Under the pieces are notes generated by a model. That model saw only the letters and a list, made by a program, of their open reading frames with translations, was not told where the DNA came from and did no database searches. Shown here in pieces: positions 8,101 to 17,100 of a stretch of DNA of 23,542 nt; within the stretch, counting starts at the first letter, position 1; each line of letters starts with the position of its first letter. A program made the translations under genes and the position numbers. Origin of the DNA: Vitrella brassicaformis (Eukaryota; Sar; Vitrellaceae); the NCBI GenBank assembly GCA_001179505.1, contig CDMY01000758.1, positions 1-23,542 on the forward strand, given 5' to 3'.

Positions 8101-11100
8101 CCTGCCTTCGTCGCAGAGGGGCAATTCCTTCTGTAGAGCAGGGTCAGGGCTGCCACCTGAAGAGGGGACGCAACACAGATGCACAGCTGGTTTTGCTAGC
8201 TGCTCCCAAATTGACAGGAGGGCAAGTTGGCTGCTTGTGTATGTATGTATGTGTGTGCGTACCAAGACATGCGTATGGTTCGAGGCATCTGAATACATCG
8301 ATGTCCTCAAAGCTAGCTTTATCCTTGACGAGGGCGGCCCAGTAGTTCTTCTCCAGTAGGGGCAAGTCGTACAGACGATCTGCCTCCTCATCGTATAGCA
8401 CACCCACACAACGCAGACCGGTGTACTTGTTGCCGTCACAACCTGACACATGCACACATGCCCACACACACGCGACTTATTAATACAGGTGAGTACGCAA
8501 TCATGTGTCTCACTTGCCCACTTACCTTTGCACATATCGTGTTTAATGTCGAGAAAAGTGCCCTCGACACAAGTGCAGTCCTCAATGGTGCGAGCACCGA
8601 CATCGGGGGTCGATTTAGTGGAGGGACACTCCTGAATGAACAAAGGAACAAATGAATGCTGAATGAATGAATGAATGAACGAATGAAGCACATAGACGCG
8701 TACGATGCATTGTGTTTGGCCGGTATCATTCTGATAGGTTCCCTTGGGGCAATTGAGACACAGTTCCGTGCCGTTGTCCGGAGCATAATTCCCCTTGGCC
8801 TGCACAGCCAGCATGCAGTATACGCCAGACACGGACGCATAATCAGGGTTCCTCTGGAGGAAGAGGTGTGCGAATGAGTGTGGCAGCGTACACAGGGGTC
8901 GCAGATTTCGCTCCCCAGCTGATCCGTGGAGTTGCCTGCAATAAATACCCACTCGTGCGCAATCGCCCGTTTCCCTGACTTTGCCTGCGGGAGGTGAGAA
9001 TGGCTGACCGGGTGGGCAGGGAGTGCATGACAGGGAGCCATTCGTGTCGGCATACATTCCCCTGGCGCACGGCGTGCAAGACGGCTGGCCCGTGTCACCA
9101 TTGTACGTCCCCAGCAGACACGGAATGCACTCCTCCTGACCTGAATACCCACACAGAGACAGACATACATACAGATAGACGGACAGACAGACAGACAGAC
9201 AGGCAAACAGACAAACAGACGTAGATGGTAGCAATACGGACATGTGGAAGGCACGTGACAGTGACTGACCTGCTTGCGGCTGGAAGTGGCCTGCTGGGCA
9301 CTGTCGGCACATCCAATCGCTATCAGCGTACTGCCCCGCCGGACACTCCGGCGGGAGAGATAAAATCTCCATGGCGTTGTCGGCAAATCGCCACGGCCCA
9401 TACCACGTCATTTTCTGCAGATACCACTCGTACGCAGCAGCTGTACCGCAGGGAACAGCAAAATACGACATAGCACATCGACAACCCGATATCTCGGCCC
9501 TCTCTCCTCTCTCTGTGTGTGTGAGTACCTTCCGGTTGGGTAGGTGCCCCGCTTTCGTCAATCCGAAAGTATGAGGTTTTGGGGATGGAGTCATTGCGGT
9601 TGCCCGTCGAAGGGTCAAAGCTGACGTTGCCGCCAATTCCTAAAGAGGAAGGAGGCAGACTCATGTGACGGTTACCCAAAGCATCTAGACATACCGACAA
9701 CAGGGGCCTGACTTTCAAGCATCGCCTTCAACAGGTCGCCGCGCACGTCCTGCAATTGACCGCACAGACGAGCATGTCACCACCTTTCTGTAGTTGTGCC
9801 GCTGATCAGTACTGTTATATTAGTGCCATTGTTGAGGAGCGTGTTTGTGGCCACTAAGAGCGCCATCATGGCGTCGAAAGCACGACTTGACTGACATGGA
9901 AGACACGCACGGCGCTCGAGGAGGTCTCTGTCTTGTGTGTGTGTCTGTGGGTTGAGTTGTGTGCACCTCTCCGCCCGCCACGGGGTCTGGCTCGGGTATG
10001 CCCATCCCCCCCGGCCATGGGTAGGGGGGGGGTCTGCCTTGGAAGATGTCGATGTCCGTGTAGTTGGGGTAGGGCTCGATAAAACCGATTCCGGAATAAG
10101 TGGCCGCCAGACCTCCATCGTAAAAGATGCCTGACCAACACACACACGACCCAAACAAAGAGACAGCCATCACATGTGCACTTTGCTCCATCGACAGGGC
10201 TGACACCTACCGTCTAATGCCGTGCAGTCGGTTGCGTTCCTGATGGTGCGGTTGCAGGCTCCGTCCTTCTCGCACCCACCTGGAAGCAAATATGCGCGGC
10301 CCCACCGACCACACACCCACTAACCCACTCACTCACTCACTCACTCATTCACATGTGTGCGACCTGGCACTCACCATACAAGTAGCAGTGCATCTGGTCA
10401 GGGAAGTCACTCGGGGTCAGTTCTTCGTTCCAGAATTTTACGAACCTGAAGACCAACCAACACACGACAAGCATAGATGGCTCGATGAGTGTGCCTGTCG
10501 ATTGTGATGCGTCACGGGCGAGAGTGGCTCACTTAGGGTAGTTGGTAGGGTCGCGGACGTCAGTTCTTTCCAGCATGCCGCCGGCGAACTGACCAATGAC
10601 GTCTGGATGCCAAAAGGGAGGGTACCCCCCATTTGTCTCATAGTCGCACAGCGGGTCGTTCGGCAGTGTTGGGTCGCAGGTCCAGTCCGCTGGAGAATTG
10701 GGGAGTCCAAGGGTCCTGCAGCCACACACATACCAGGGAAGCGAGCCGACAATCAATCTATCTGATGAGCCGACCACATGCCCTCACCCCTCTCTGTGGA
10801 CGAAGATGTCCGACGTCACGACCCGCCAGAAGTGCCCCGGACCTACGAGGCCCTTTTCGATGATCAAGGGAAAGAACACCGAATACCCCGTCGACAGGAA
10901 GAGGACAAAAATACGACTGTTGAGTGTCGCCATGGACAGGTCGATTCGGCTGCTCCTGTCGATACATTCATACATACACAAAACGCACACACACATACAA
11001 CGCGATGGCCTGGTGGCGTGAGCAGTGCCATTCTGTGTCTCATACCAGAGCAGCTTGATTGCTTCCACCTGGTCAAGGAAGCTTTTTCTGTCGTTGAAAT

Positions 11101-12614
11101 CTCTCTCGCTGGGCAGTCCTTGCAAGGGCTGACCACGAAACTGCATACATCAACGTAGGTCACACGCACAAGGCTTCCATGCAGCCGCCGGCCAGCAGGG
11201 TGATTTGATGGTTGGGCGGATTTGTCACCTCAAGCTCATCGCCATATGCTTCCTTGACACACCGTTCGTAACGCTCGAAATGGCTCTGACCTGCGTGTAG
11301 GCAGCGCAAATGAGGCAAGCCACAATCTCAGCTTCCTGCTACCCACTGCCCCTCTGTGGCGGGTGACCTTGACATACCAAGGACATTGTCGGAGTAGAAA
11401 AAGGTCATCCGCCTGATTGTGAAATTCTTGACAATTTCCAAATCCGCGTTGCACAGTTCGCCTCCGTGCAAAGTCCTGCACACAGGTGCAGCCATAGCGC
11501 ATAGTGTTGTCTAGGCAAGAGATGCAATTTCTCTGTCTCTCTTTCTCTCTGTGTCTGTCTGTCTGTCTGTCTGTCTGGGTCTCCTCAACTGCCGTGAGGT
11601 GTGTGTGCGTACTGTACGTACGTACGTACCTGAACATGTACTGATAGAAGGCACGCCTCGACAGATCGGGGTCGCCCGAAAGGTCGGATATCTGGACCGT
11701 CTTGAATGTAGTGCCTGCCCGTTGATTGCCGTACAACACGAGAAGCCGAACATGACAATCACGGCTGTTCGGAGGCTCCTTCCTGTCTGTTGTCGTCCTA
11801 GTGTGTCAATGTGTGTGTGACGTATATGTGTCCGTACCAAGCGAAGCAATGGCTTTTGTGGAGGCGGAGATGTGACAACATATCAACGCATTCACTAACG
11901 CGTGTGCCACACAACATAGTGCATGAGACACACAGAGACACATCCAAAGATGCGTGGCCGTTGGTGCGTGGCTGGTGCCGGGGCTCCGTTTCTTGTCCCC
12001 TTTTTTGACCCCGTCTGTACCTGGTTCTCTCGTTCCTGCACATGGTCTCATCAGACCTGCAGCACGCAGCACTCTTGTGTGGCCCGCCTCATGTCTATGT
12101 CTCCATCGCCAAGCTGTGTCCGTTTTCAGCTTTCTCAGTGTTCCCGTGAAGGCACCTACCTTGTGCCCATTCAACAGTCCGCGCCTGAAGCCAACCAATT
12201 GACAAACCGATCAAGCAATCCATGTCGTCCGACGTACCGGACGGTGCTCCAGTGAGTGTGTGTGAGTCACTTACCTGGTTTTCGATGGTGTCGAGTATGT
12301 CTAATGAGATGTTAAAGTCCCTCTTGTCCGCCAGCGGCACCGGCAGCAGATCCGTATAGTTCTTCTCCCACACTAGTTTGGCTACCCAAGCCTGAATAGG
12401 AAAGATCCACGCGAACGACCCAAACCTGTAGACAACACGCGGCAACATCCAAGGAACCACTCATGCATGTAAGCGGCCCTCAGAAGGAGGCTTTTAGAAC
12501 GTATTCTGACCTGAAGTCTCCAGCGTATCCAAGCTCAAGCGTGCCGTCCACCTGCGCCGCAGACGGCACGACTCCAACGAAGAGGACAAACAGGAACGAT
12601 AAGCGGAAAACCAT
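4016..12614 (-). CDS. Large receptor-like protein: PBP1/GABA-B-like ectodomain, GCC2/GCC3 repeats, polytopic membrane block
   Basis: About 41 exons joined in phase by GT-AG introns give a protein of about 1,600 aa. The start ATG (12614) opens a clear signal peptide (MVFRLSFLFVLFVGVVPSAA). The order is: ligand-binding ectodomain (about residues 25-550), cysteine-rich GCC2/GCC3 region (about 550-820), 9-10 membrane segments with a large acidic, phosphosite-rich loop (about 820-1390), then a basic coiled-coil-like start and a long polar tail ending in an acidic stretch (stop at 4016-4018). It is predicted to sit in the plasma membrane or an endomembrane and bind a small ligand outside; the ligand and output are unknown. 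It is not a class C GPCR in its membrane part. One junction (between 6004 and about 5801) is unresolved, and the intron at 5576-5527 is only tentatively placed (46 nt). No kinase or cyclase domain is seen in the tail. Confidence 0.85.
7186..7214. repeat. TG microsatellite in a receptor intron
   Basis: A (GT)n run lies in the intron between exons 7223-7302 and 6700-7055. Confidence 0.9.
7718..7739. repeat. TGTC microsatellite in a receptor intron
   Basis: (CTGT)n lies between exons 7773-7991 and 7564-7661. Confidence 0.9.
8661..8687. repeat. GAAT microsatellite in a receptor intron
   Basis: (GAAT)n lies between exons 8704-8799 and 8526-8631. Confidence 0.9.
9181..9220. repeat. GACA microsatellite in a receptor intron
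   Basis: (GACA)n followed by an AAACAGAC variant lies between exons 9270-9440 and 9009-9140. Confidence 0.9.
10326..10350. repeat. ACTC microsatellite in a receptor intron
   Basis: (ACTC)n lies between exons 10375-10445 and 10211-10279. Confidence 0.9.
11553..11629. repeat. TGTC microsatellite plus palindromic GTAC repeat at a donor site
   Basis: (TGTC)n at 11553-11578 and (GTAC)4 at 11614-11629 occupy the intron between exons 11630-11786 and 11378-11475. The GTAC run is the splice donor itself on the minus strand, and several GTs are spaced by four bases. Confidence 0.85.
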
Positions 12615-13445
12615 TCGTATTATGGAAGAGAAACGAAGGAAGAAACGGTGCGAGAGCGTGCGAGCTACGACCCCCTCCAGCCCCCACGTCTCTCTTTGCG
12701 ATCGTTTGCCTGGGCAGCAGCCACCAGCTCACCGTCGACCACGCGCTCCTCAAGCAGAACATCACAGCGGGGCAGAAGACACCCGTCTGTGACACCCGTC
12801 ACCATCGGAGTGACCAACGATGGCGCCACCGAGGCCACCCTCGATATCTCTCTCAAGGGTGGAATGCGCCCCTATTTCGGCCCAGAGATACCATCTGGAC
12901 GGCGGAGGACTACGACAGCTATTGGAGCTGGTGGTATGCCTCGAACGAAAGCGACAAGCGCGTCTGGTCCGAGGACAAAGGTCGGGAGGGCTGGGCAAGA
13001 GATCTAGAGATCTGTGTCGACAATGCACACGGGACAGAGATCTGACACGTCACCCGTCCTGCTGTGCGTGCTGCAGAGGCGTGGCTGCCCAGTGGTGGAC
13101 AGGTCCACAGCTTCGGGTTTCGCGAGAGTCCGGGCCTCTTCTCACCCGGACCCCGTGGTACTACGAAGGGTAAGCCGCGATCATGTATCAAATGCCTCAC
13201 ATCCAGCGAGCGGGTCGAATCTGTCGATTTCCTTACGCGCGCAGAGGCGCCATTTCAGGCCACGAGCGTCGGAATCCCCTACAGTACTGCGCACGCATAC
13301 ACGCGGAAGACAGGCCGTGGGTGGACTCGCTTTCTTGTATGTGATTGTGTTGGTTAGCGGCCATCCGGGTATCCAACGGTCATGGTACGCTGCATGACAG
13401 AGAGGGTTGCATCCAGGTGCAAGTTGCTTGCATCCCTTGCCTTGG

Positions 13446-14230
13446 TCTCCTTCAGGGGCTACGTTGGCATTGCCCGCTGGAATCCCGACTGCGGCTGGAC
13501 CGGCATTGCTAGAGCAGAGGAAAACCGGACCATGGAAGGTGGGTGGGCCGATTGAAAGACGGCGAGCCCGGCCATGCAATCACAACACCTGCTCTCTGTG
13601 TCCGTGCTCTGCTCTCTTTCAGACATCTGCCGCTGGAACCCTGGCTGGTAACCTGTGACATGTTGCATCAAATAAGAACGAGGGTCGAGGGCGTCTCGAT
13701 TGTCCTTCAGGGGATGGGTCGGCATTGCGCGAGGGTATGGCCCCCACGAATACACTGGATTCGGGTGACGGACGCGCACCGCACAGATACACACGTACAT
13801 ACATATGCAATGAATGGATTGGCCTCGTCTTGTGCACGGCCTGGTTCAGGTGGGTTGGCAACGGCCGCTGGTCATGGGTGAGTGCACTGAAGAACGAGAG
13901 GAGTGCGCCATTAGGGCAGGTTTCACGGATGCGCCATTATGGATGGGTGGGTTGCCAAGGGGCGCTGGTGAGTCCTGCCTACCATGGCTGGTGAGCCAAT
14001 CCAGAAAAGAAAAGGAGAGAAGGCTTGTCGCTGCTTTGCCCATTTTCCGGCCGCCTGTCTGTCCGGCGGCATATGAATGGACCAGGGGGTGGTTCGGCAT
14101 TGCGAGATGGCACCCTGCTGCCTGCGGTTGGGGATGGACGGGCATTGCCGGCTGGCTCGACAGCTACTTCGGGGTTCTGGGGCACGTGGGCCTAGGCCGC
14201 TGGAACCACTTTATTTCCATCGTAACCAAC
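13446..14230 (+). repeat. Tandem exon-like Trp/Gly-rich repeats
   Basis: Segments with the core GGNTNNGTNGGCATTGCNCG recur, each preceded by a CAG-type acceptor and several followed by GTGAGT/GTGGGT donors: 13461 (GYVGIARWNPDCGWTGIARA), 13709 (GWVGIARGYG), 13850 (WVGNGRWSW), 13943 (GWVGCQGAL), 14087 (GWFGIARWHPAACGWGWTGI). They lie in the body of the broken plus-strand gene and look like repeated duplication of one small exon, with divergence in between. Confidence 0.6.
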
Positions 14231-14289
14231 CTGCCTGCTATCACTTGATGCCCCGCCATCACATTTCTGTGTGTGTGTGTGTATGCAGG

Positions 14290-14800
14290 GCGTCGCCGGT
14301 GGGGCTGGATGTCGCCCGGTTATTCAGCGGTGGGGCTGGGCGCCCCCCGGCATTCAGCGGTGGGGCTGGATGTCCCCGGGCTTTCAGCGGTGGGGATGGG
14401 GGCCGCCCGGTATTCAGCGCATCTGAATGCCCGCTGGCATCCATCAGTGGGCATCCATCGCACCTGGGGATGGACGTCTCCTGGCATCCAGCGCAGCTTC
14501 TGGGGCTCTCCCGGCCTGCAGCGGTGGAGTGACTGGGGCCCCCAGCGCTGGATGCCTGGGAGCCCCAGCGCTGTATGCCACCGGACATCCATCGGGAGAA
14601 GCCGGGAGGCAGCAGCATGCCGTCCTCGCCAGCGTCGGTCCACCGCTGAATGCCGGGTGACATCCACCGCTGAATGCCACCGGACATCCAGCGGGATATG
14701 CCGGGGGCCCCCCAGTCACCCCAGGAGCGTTGGATGCCTCCAGAGTCCCCAGGCATTCAGCGCTGGGGCTCCCCAGGCATCCAGCGGTGCGTCTCGTGTG
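14290..14800. repeat. 30-bp repeat array with an internal inversion
   Basis: From about 14300 to 14420 four head-to-tail units of about 30 bp (TGGGGCTGGATGTCCCCGGG then NTTTCAGCGG) encode RWGWMSPGFQ-type decapeptides on the plus strand; the first unit is 31 bp, which shifts the frame. More degenerate forward units follow to about 14570. At about 14640-14755 the same unit is read on the minus strand (SRWMSGGIQRWMSPGIQRW), and forward units return at about 14757-14790. Confidence 0.8.
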
Positions 14801-16611
14801 GCCTGTTTTACCAGGAAGAGGCCGCTGTATCGGCCCGGCGTCTGGAGGCTGCTCCAGCTCCCCAACCCACCGACGGTGGGTCCTACAGCCGACCCCCACA
14901 ATGGAAATGTCCCCAACGGCCAGCACCTGGAAGGACGTCTCCTGGAAAATCGTGCCTATCGGATACTGCAGGTAAAGAAAAGGCCCAGCGACTAGCCAAC
15001 CAAGGTATCAATCCAGATAGATCGACGATGGAAAAGTGCGTGTGTCTTGTGTGGCAGCTACACCTTCTGCTCATGGGGCGCCATGCGGCTTCGAGTTCGC
15101 ATCCAACTATTGCGGCGCCCGCTTCTGAGCCGTCTACGAGGGGCACGCAGAAACTTTCGGATTCTTCAAGTAGGACACTCTGCAACCATCATGGATGATG
15201 GATTCTCACCTCGTCCTAACTGGCGCCCCAACTTCCACGACTGTGCCATCGGTGAGCTCCCTGCCTCAGCACACCTCTCCAACTTCGACCTCAGTCTTTT
15301 CGAAACATCCGCGTGGCGCAAGAGGTCAGTTAACCACCCGGACAGCCAGCGTGCTACAGGAGTGCAGCATGGTTGCGTGTTGTGTCTGTGTGTTAGTGAG
15401 GTGACTCCTCGTGACCTGGGTATGAAGGCAGGTACGACGTGGGAGTCGTTGGTGGGTACGGCCAAAGACCACGTGCTGCACAAGTGGAACATGGTCCTGC
15501 TCTGATCATTCGACACCACTGCTATCAACGCCGCCAGCCCCAACTTCTACTGGAAGAACATCACACCCCCACCGGTAGGTGTGCATGGAACATCAGTCAA
15601 TCACCAGCCAGAGGTGTCTCACTCTCTGCCTCCCCTCTCGCTGGTTTTGGTTGTGCGGGCTCGTCAGCTCAAGGCCAAGCAGGGTGGTGGTGGCTCCCGT
15701 CGGCTGGCGTATGTAGACTTCCCCTCTAGCACCCTTTTCCGAGTGTTGGGCGACTGGAACTATACGGAGACAAAGGCCAATGAATACCTCATCCGTTCGG
15801 TCAAAGTTGACGACGACAACAAGATACTCGCCGTCACATTGGACACGGTCAGCAAGCCGGCAAGCCAAAGGGGAGCGGGCGGGACAAACACGTGAACACA
15901 GAACTCTTCAAGTAACAGACCCAACCACCATGGCCAGCCCCATGTGAATCTGTGTGTTTGTATATCTTTGTTATGCCTCGGTGTCATTGCTGTCCATCCA
16001 CCGACCCATGGATCGATCAGTGCGGAGATATCGATGCTGTACAGCCTGGCACGGTACCCTGGCTGCCCATGCCGCTGCCACTCTTTCTCACTGCCGATGA
16101 CTTTGCCAAGCTGTCGAGTGCACACGCTGCCATCGAGGCCGACATCCAGGAGTCACTCGACCTCAGCAACGTCACCAACGCCACACAAACCGCCAGACGA
16201 GCACTCCAGGCCAAAGAAGACACGTCAGCAAGACATTCGTGCCGTGCATCCCGACCTGTGTGCGTGTCGTTGGATTGCTTGCTTCAGCACGTCTGCGGAT
16301 GAGGCCGACCTGCCCGGTGGCAAGGGCGGCAAGTCGGGGCGGGAGCTGAGTGGCACTCCCCCCAGCGGCAGCACCACCGTTGTGGGGCTGCCTCCCCGCA
16401 TCCTGGTCGTCTACCACAACGCTACCCCTGCAGAGGCAGGACGCAGACGACTCAGCGGGCTCACAGACATCGCCGACAAACTCGGAGACGGTACCTATGC
16501 ACCTATGTGGATGTGCACGAAAGGCAGACAGCCAGGCAGGGCCAGGCAGGCGTGGACAAGAGTCAACATCTGCATTGCTTTCTCGCTCCCCGAGTCATAT
16601 GCCTCGCAGGA

Positions 16612-17100
16612 TATCGATTGGAGAGCTCGTCGGCATTGTTTCTGTTCACAAGGTGGAGATGAAGCCTACACAACCGTGCGCTAGTATGGGCTGTCAAGAT
16701 GCAGCTGCAGCAGGAGAAGGGCCTCCTCGCCACAAAACAAACAGTCATTCATTCATCAGTCGACCAATATGGAGGACAACCGCACACTGGCTCATTACAA
16801 TGTCCAGGAGGACGCGACTCTGCACTTGGATTTTCCGTGAGGACACAAACAAGTCGTCCACTCATATTGTGCCCGAGTGCCCTTTCTGTCTTTACTGTAT
16901 GGCTTGCAGTGTGCTCACCAGTGGCCGTTACGGTTTCGGGGCGAGCATCGGTGTGTCGGCCGAGGAGCTGTCAATGCTGACAGAAATGGATGGAAGTAAT
17001 GCGGCGCTGGTCGAAGCCTGGCATGGCAAAGAGCACATGCTCCAGTGGTCGGCGAGGTGACAGAGGCCTTTAAGAGCATGGCCACCATACTCACAACATC
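16612..17100 (+). pseudogene. Frameshifted ubiquitin-like domain and C-terminal remnant
   Basis: After an acceptor-like CAG at 16609, three frames in turn give the pieces of a ubiquitin fold: ISIGELVGIVSVHKVEMKPT (16612 on), VKMQLQQEKGLLATKQ (about 16696 on, matching the VKAKIQDKEGIP helix region) and MEDNRTLAHYNVQEDATLHL (16769 on, matching [20 protein letters not shown]). One-base shifts separate them. No C-terminal Gly-Gly is seen; a GTGAGG donor follows at 16836. Further on, GRYGFGASIGVSAEELSMLT (about 16922) and VVGEVTEAFKSMATILT (about 17047, another frame) may belong to the same or the preceding broken gene. Ubiquitin comparison is from memory. Confidence 0.6.

Larger units (their letters stand above)
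7991..9440 (-). other. GCC2/GCC3 (ephrin-receptor-like) cysteine-rich exons of the receptor
   Basis: Exons 9270-9440, 9009-9140, 8892-8935, 8704-8799, 8526-8631, 8263-8442, 8084-8156, and the start of 7773-7991. Repeats of the form C-x2-C-x-G-x-Y-x(5-8)-G-x3-C are clear: CPAGQYADSDWMCRQCPAGH, CLLGTYNGDTGQPSCTPC, CARGMYADTNGSLSCTPC, CPPGNSTDQLGSEICDPC, CAKGNYAPDNGTELCLNC, CPKGTYQNDTGQTQC. The spacing of the fourth repeat chose the donor at 9008 over a GC-type donor further on. The last Cys-rich segment (CQRGYYKRAGSCNKC) leads straight into the first membrane segment. Confidence 0.85.
9529..12614 (-). other. Ectodomain exons of the receptor: periplasmic-binding-protein type 1 (ANF receptor) fold
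   Basis: Exons: 12511-12614, 12275-12425, 12160-12184, 11838-11894, 11630-11786, 11378-11475, 11229-11290, 11046-11140, 10788-10955, 10533-10715, 10375-10445, 10211-10279, 9967-10130, 9813-9890, 9695-9749, 9529-9639. Each junction keeps phase. Landmarks of the family appear in the expected order: LLPVPLADKRDFNI (strand after LLP), SASTKAIASL (loop that often contacts ligand), RRAFYQYMFRT (FF/MFRT motif), IRRMTFFYSDN (strand B restart), NSRIFVLFLSTG (second-lobe strand), RAFDAMMALLVATNTLLN (AYDA helix), DVRGDLLKAMLES, and GGNVSFDPSTGNR (G-V-FD-GDR motif). Many N-X-S/T sequons (NYT, NIS, NFT, NRT, NAT, NIT, NVS) agree with an extracellular location. Likeness to GABA-B receptor ectodomains is from memory of that family. 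Confidence 0.8.
12685..16560 (+). pseudogene. Broken multi-exon gene, head-to-head with the receptor; family not recognised
   Basis: Protein-like stretches in changing frames: about 12692-12787 (LFAIVCLGSSHQLTVDHALL, like a signal peptide end), 12798-12880 (VTIGVTNDGATEATLDISLK), 12886-13015 (DTIWTAEDYDSYWSWWYASN), 15084-15169 (CGFEFASNYCGARF, TGA stop at 15126-15128, then AVYEGHAETFGFF), 15195-15251 (NWRPNFHDCAI), 15286-15325 (NFDLSLFETSAWRKR), 15507-15573 (FDTTAINAASPNFYWKNIT), about 15660-15850 (YVDFPSSTLFRVLGDWNYTE), about 16000-16220 (DPWIDQCGDIDAVQPGTVPW) and about 16290-16490 (PPRILVVYHNATPAEAGRRR). A 13-bp-spaced duplication at 12778-12800 causes one frameshift, and another lies near 12880. 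No in-frame ATG precedes the first stretch. Several segments end at good GT donors, so it was an intron-containing gene. The middle is repetitive (see 13446-14800). A few of the breaks could be misread introns; the stop and the duplication could not. Confidence 0.55.

Noticed and set aside
8936-9009. GC-AG intron in the cysteine-rich region
   Set aside because: A normal GT donor at 9008 keeps phase and restores the expected cysteine spacing.
9176-9225. Short regular repeats resembling a CRISPR array
   Set aside because: They are simple tetranucleotide repeats without spacers, inside an intron.
5293-9440. A class C GPCR 7TM domain after the ligand-binding domain
   Set aside because: The number and spacing of hydrophobic segments and the long loops do not fit 7TM_3; the block resembles the membrane part of GCC2/GCC3 proteins instead.
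11141-11165. A 25-nt intron in the receptor
   Set aside because: A donor further upstream (after 11229) gives an 88-nt intron with the same phase, so the very short intron is not needed. The same reasoning replaced a 34-nt intron after 9784 by a 63-nt one after 9813.
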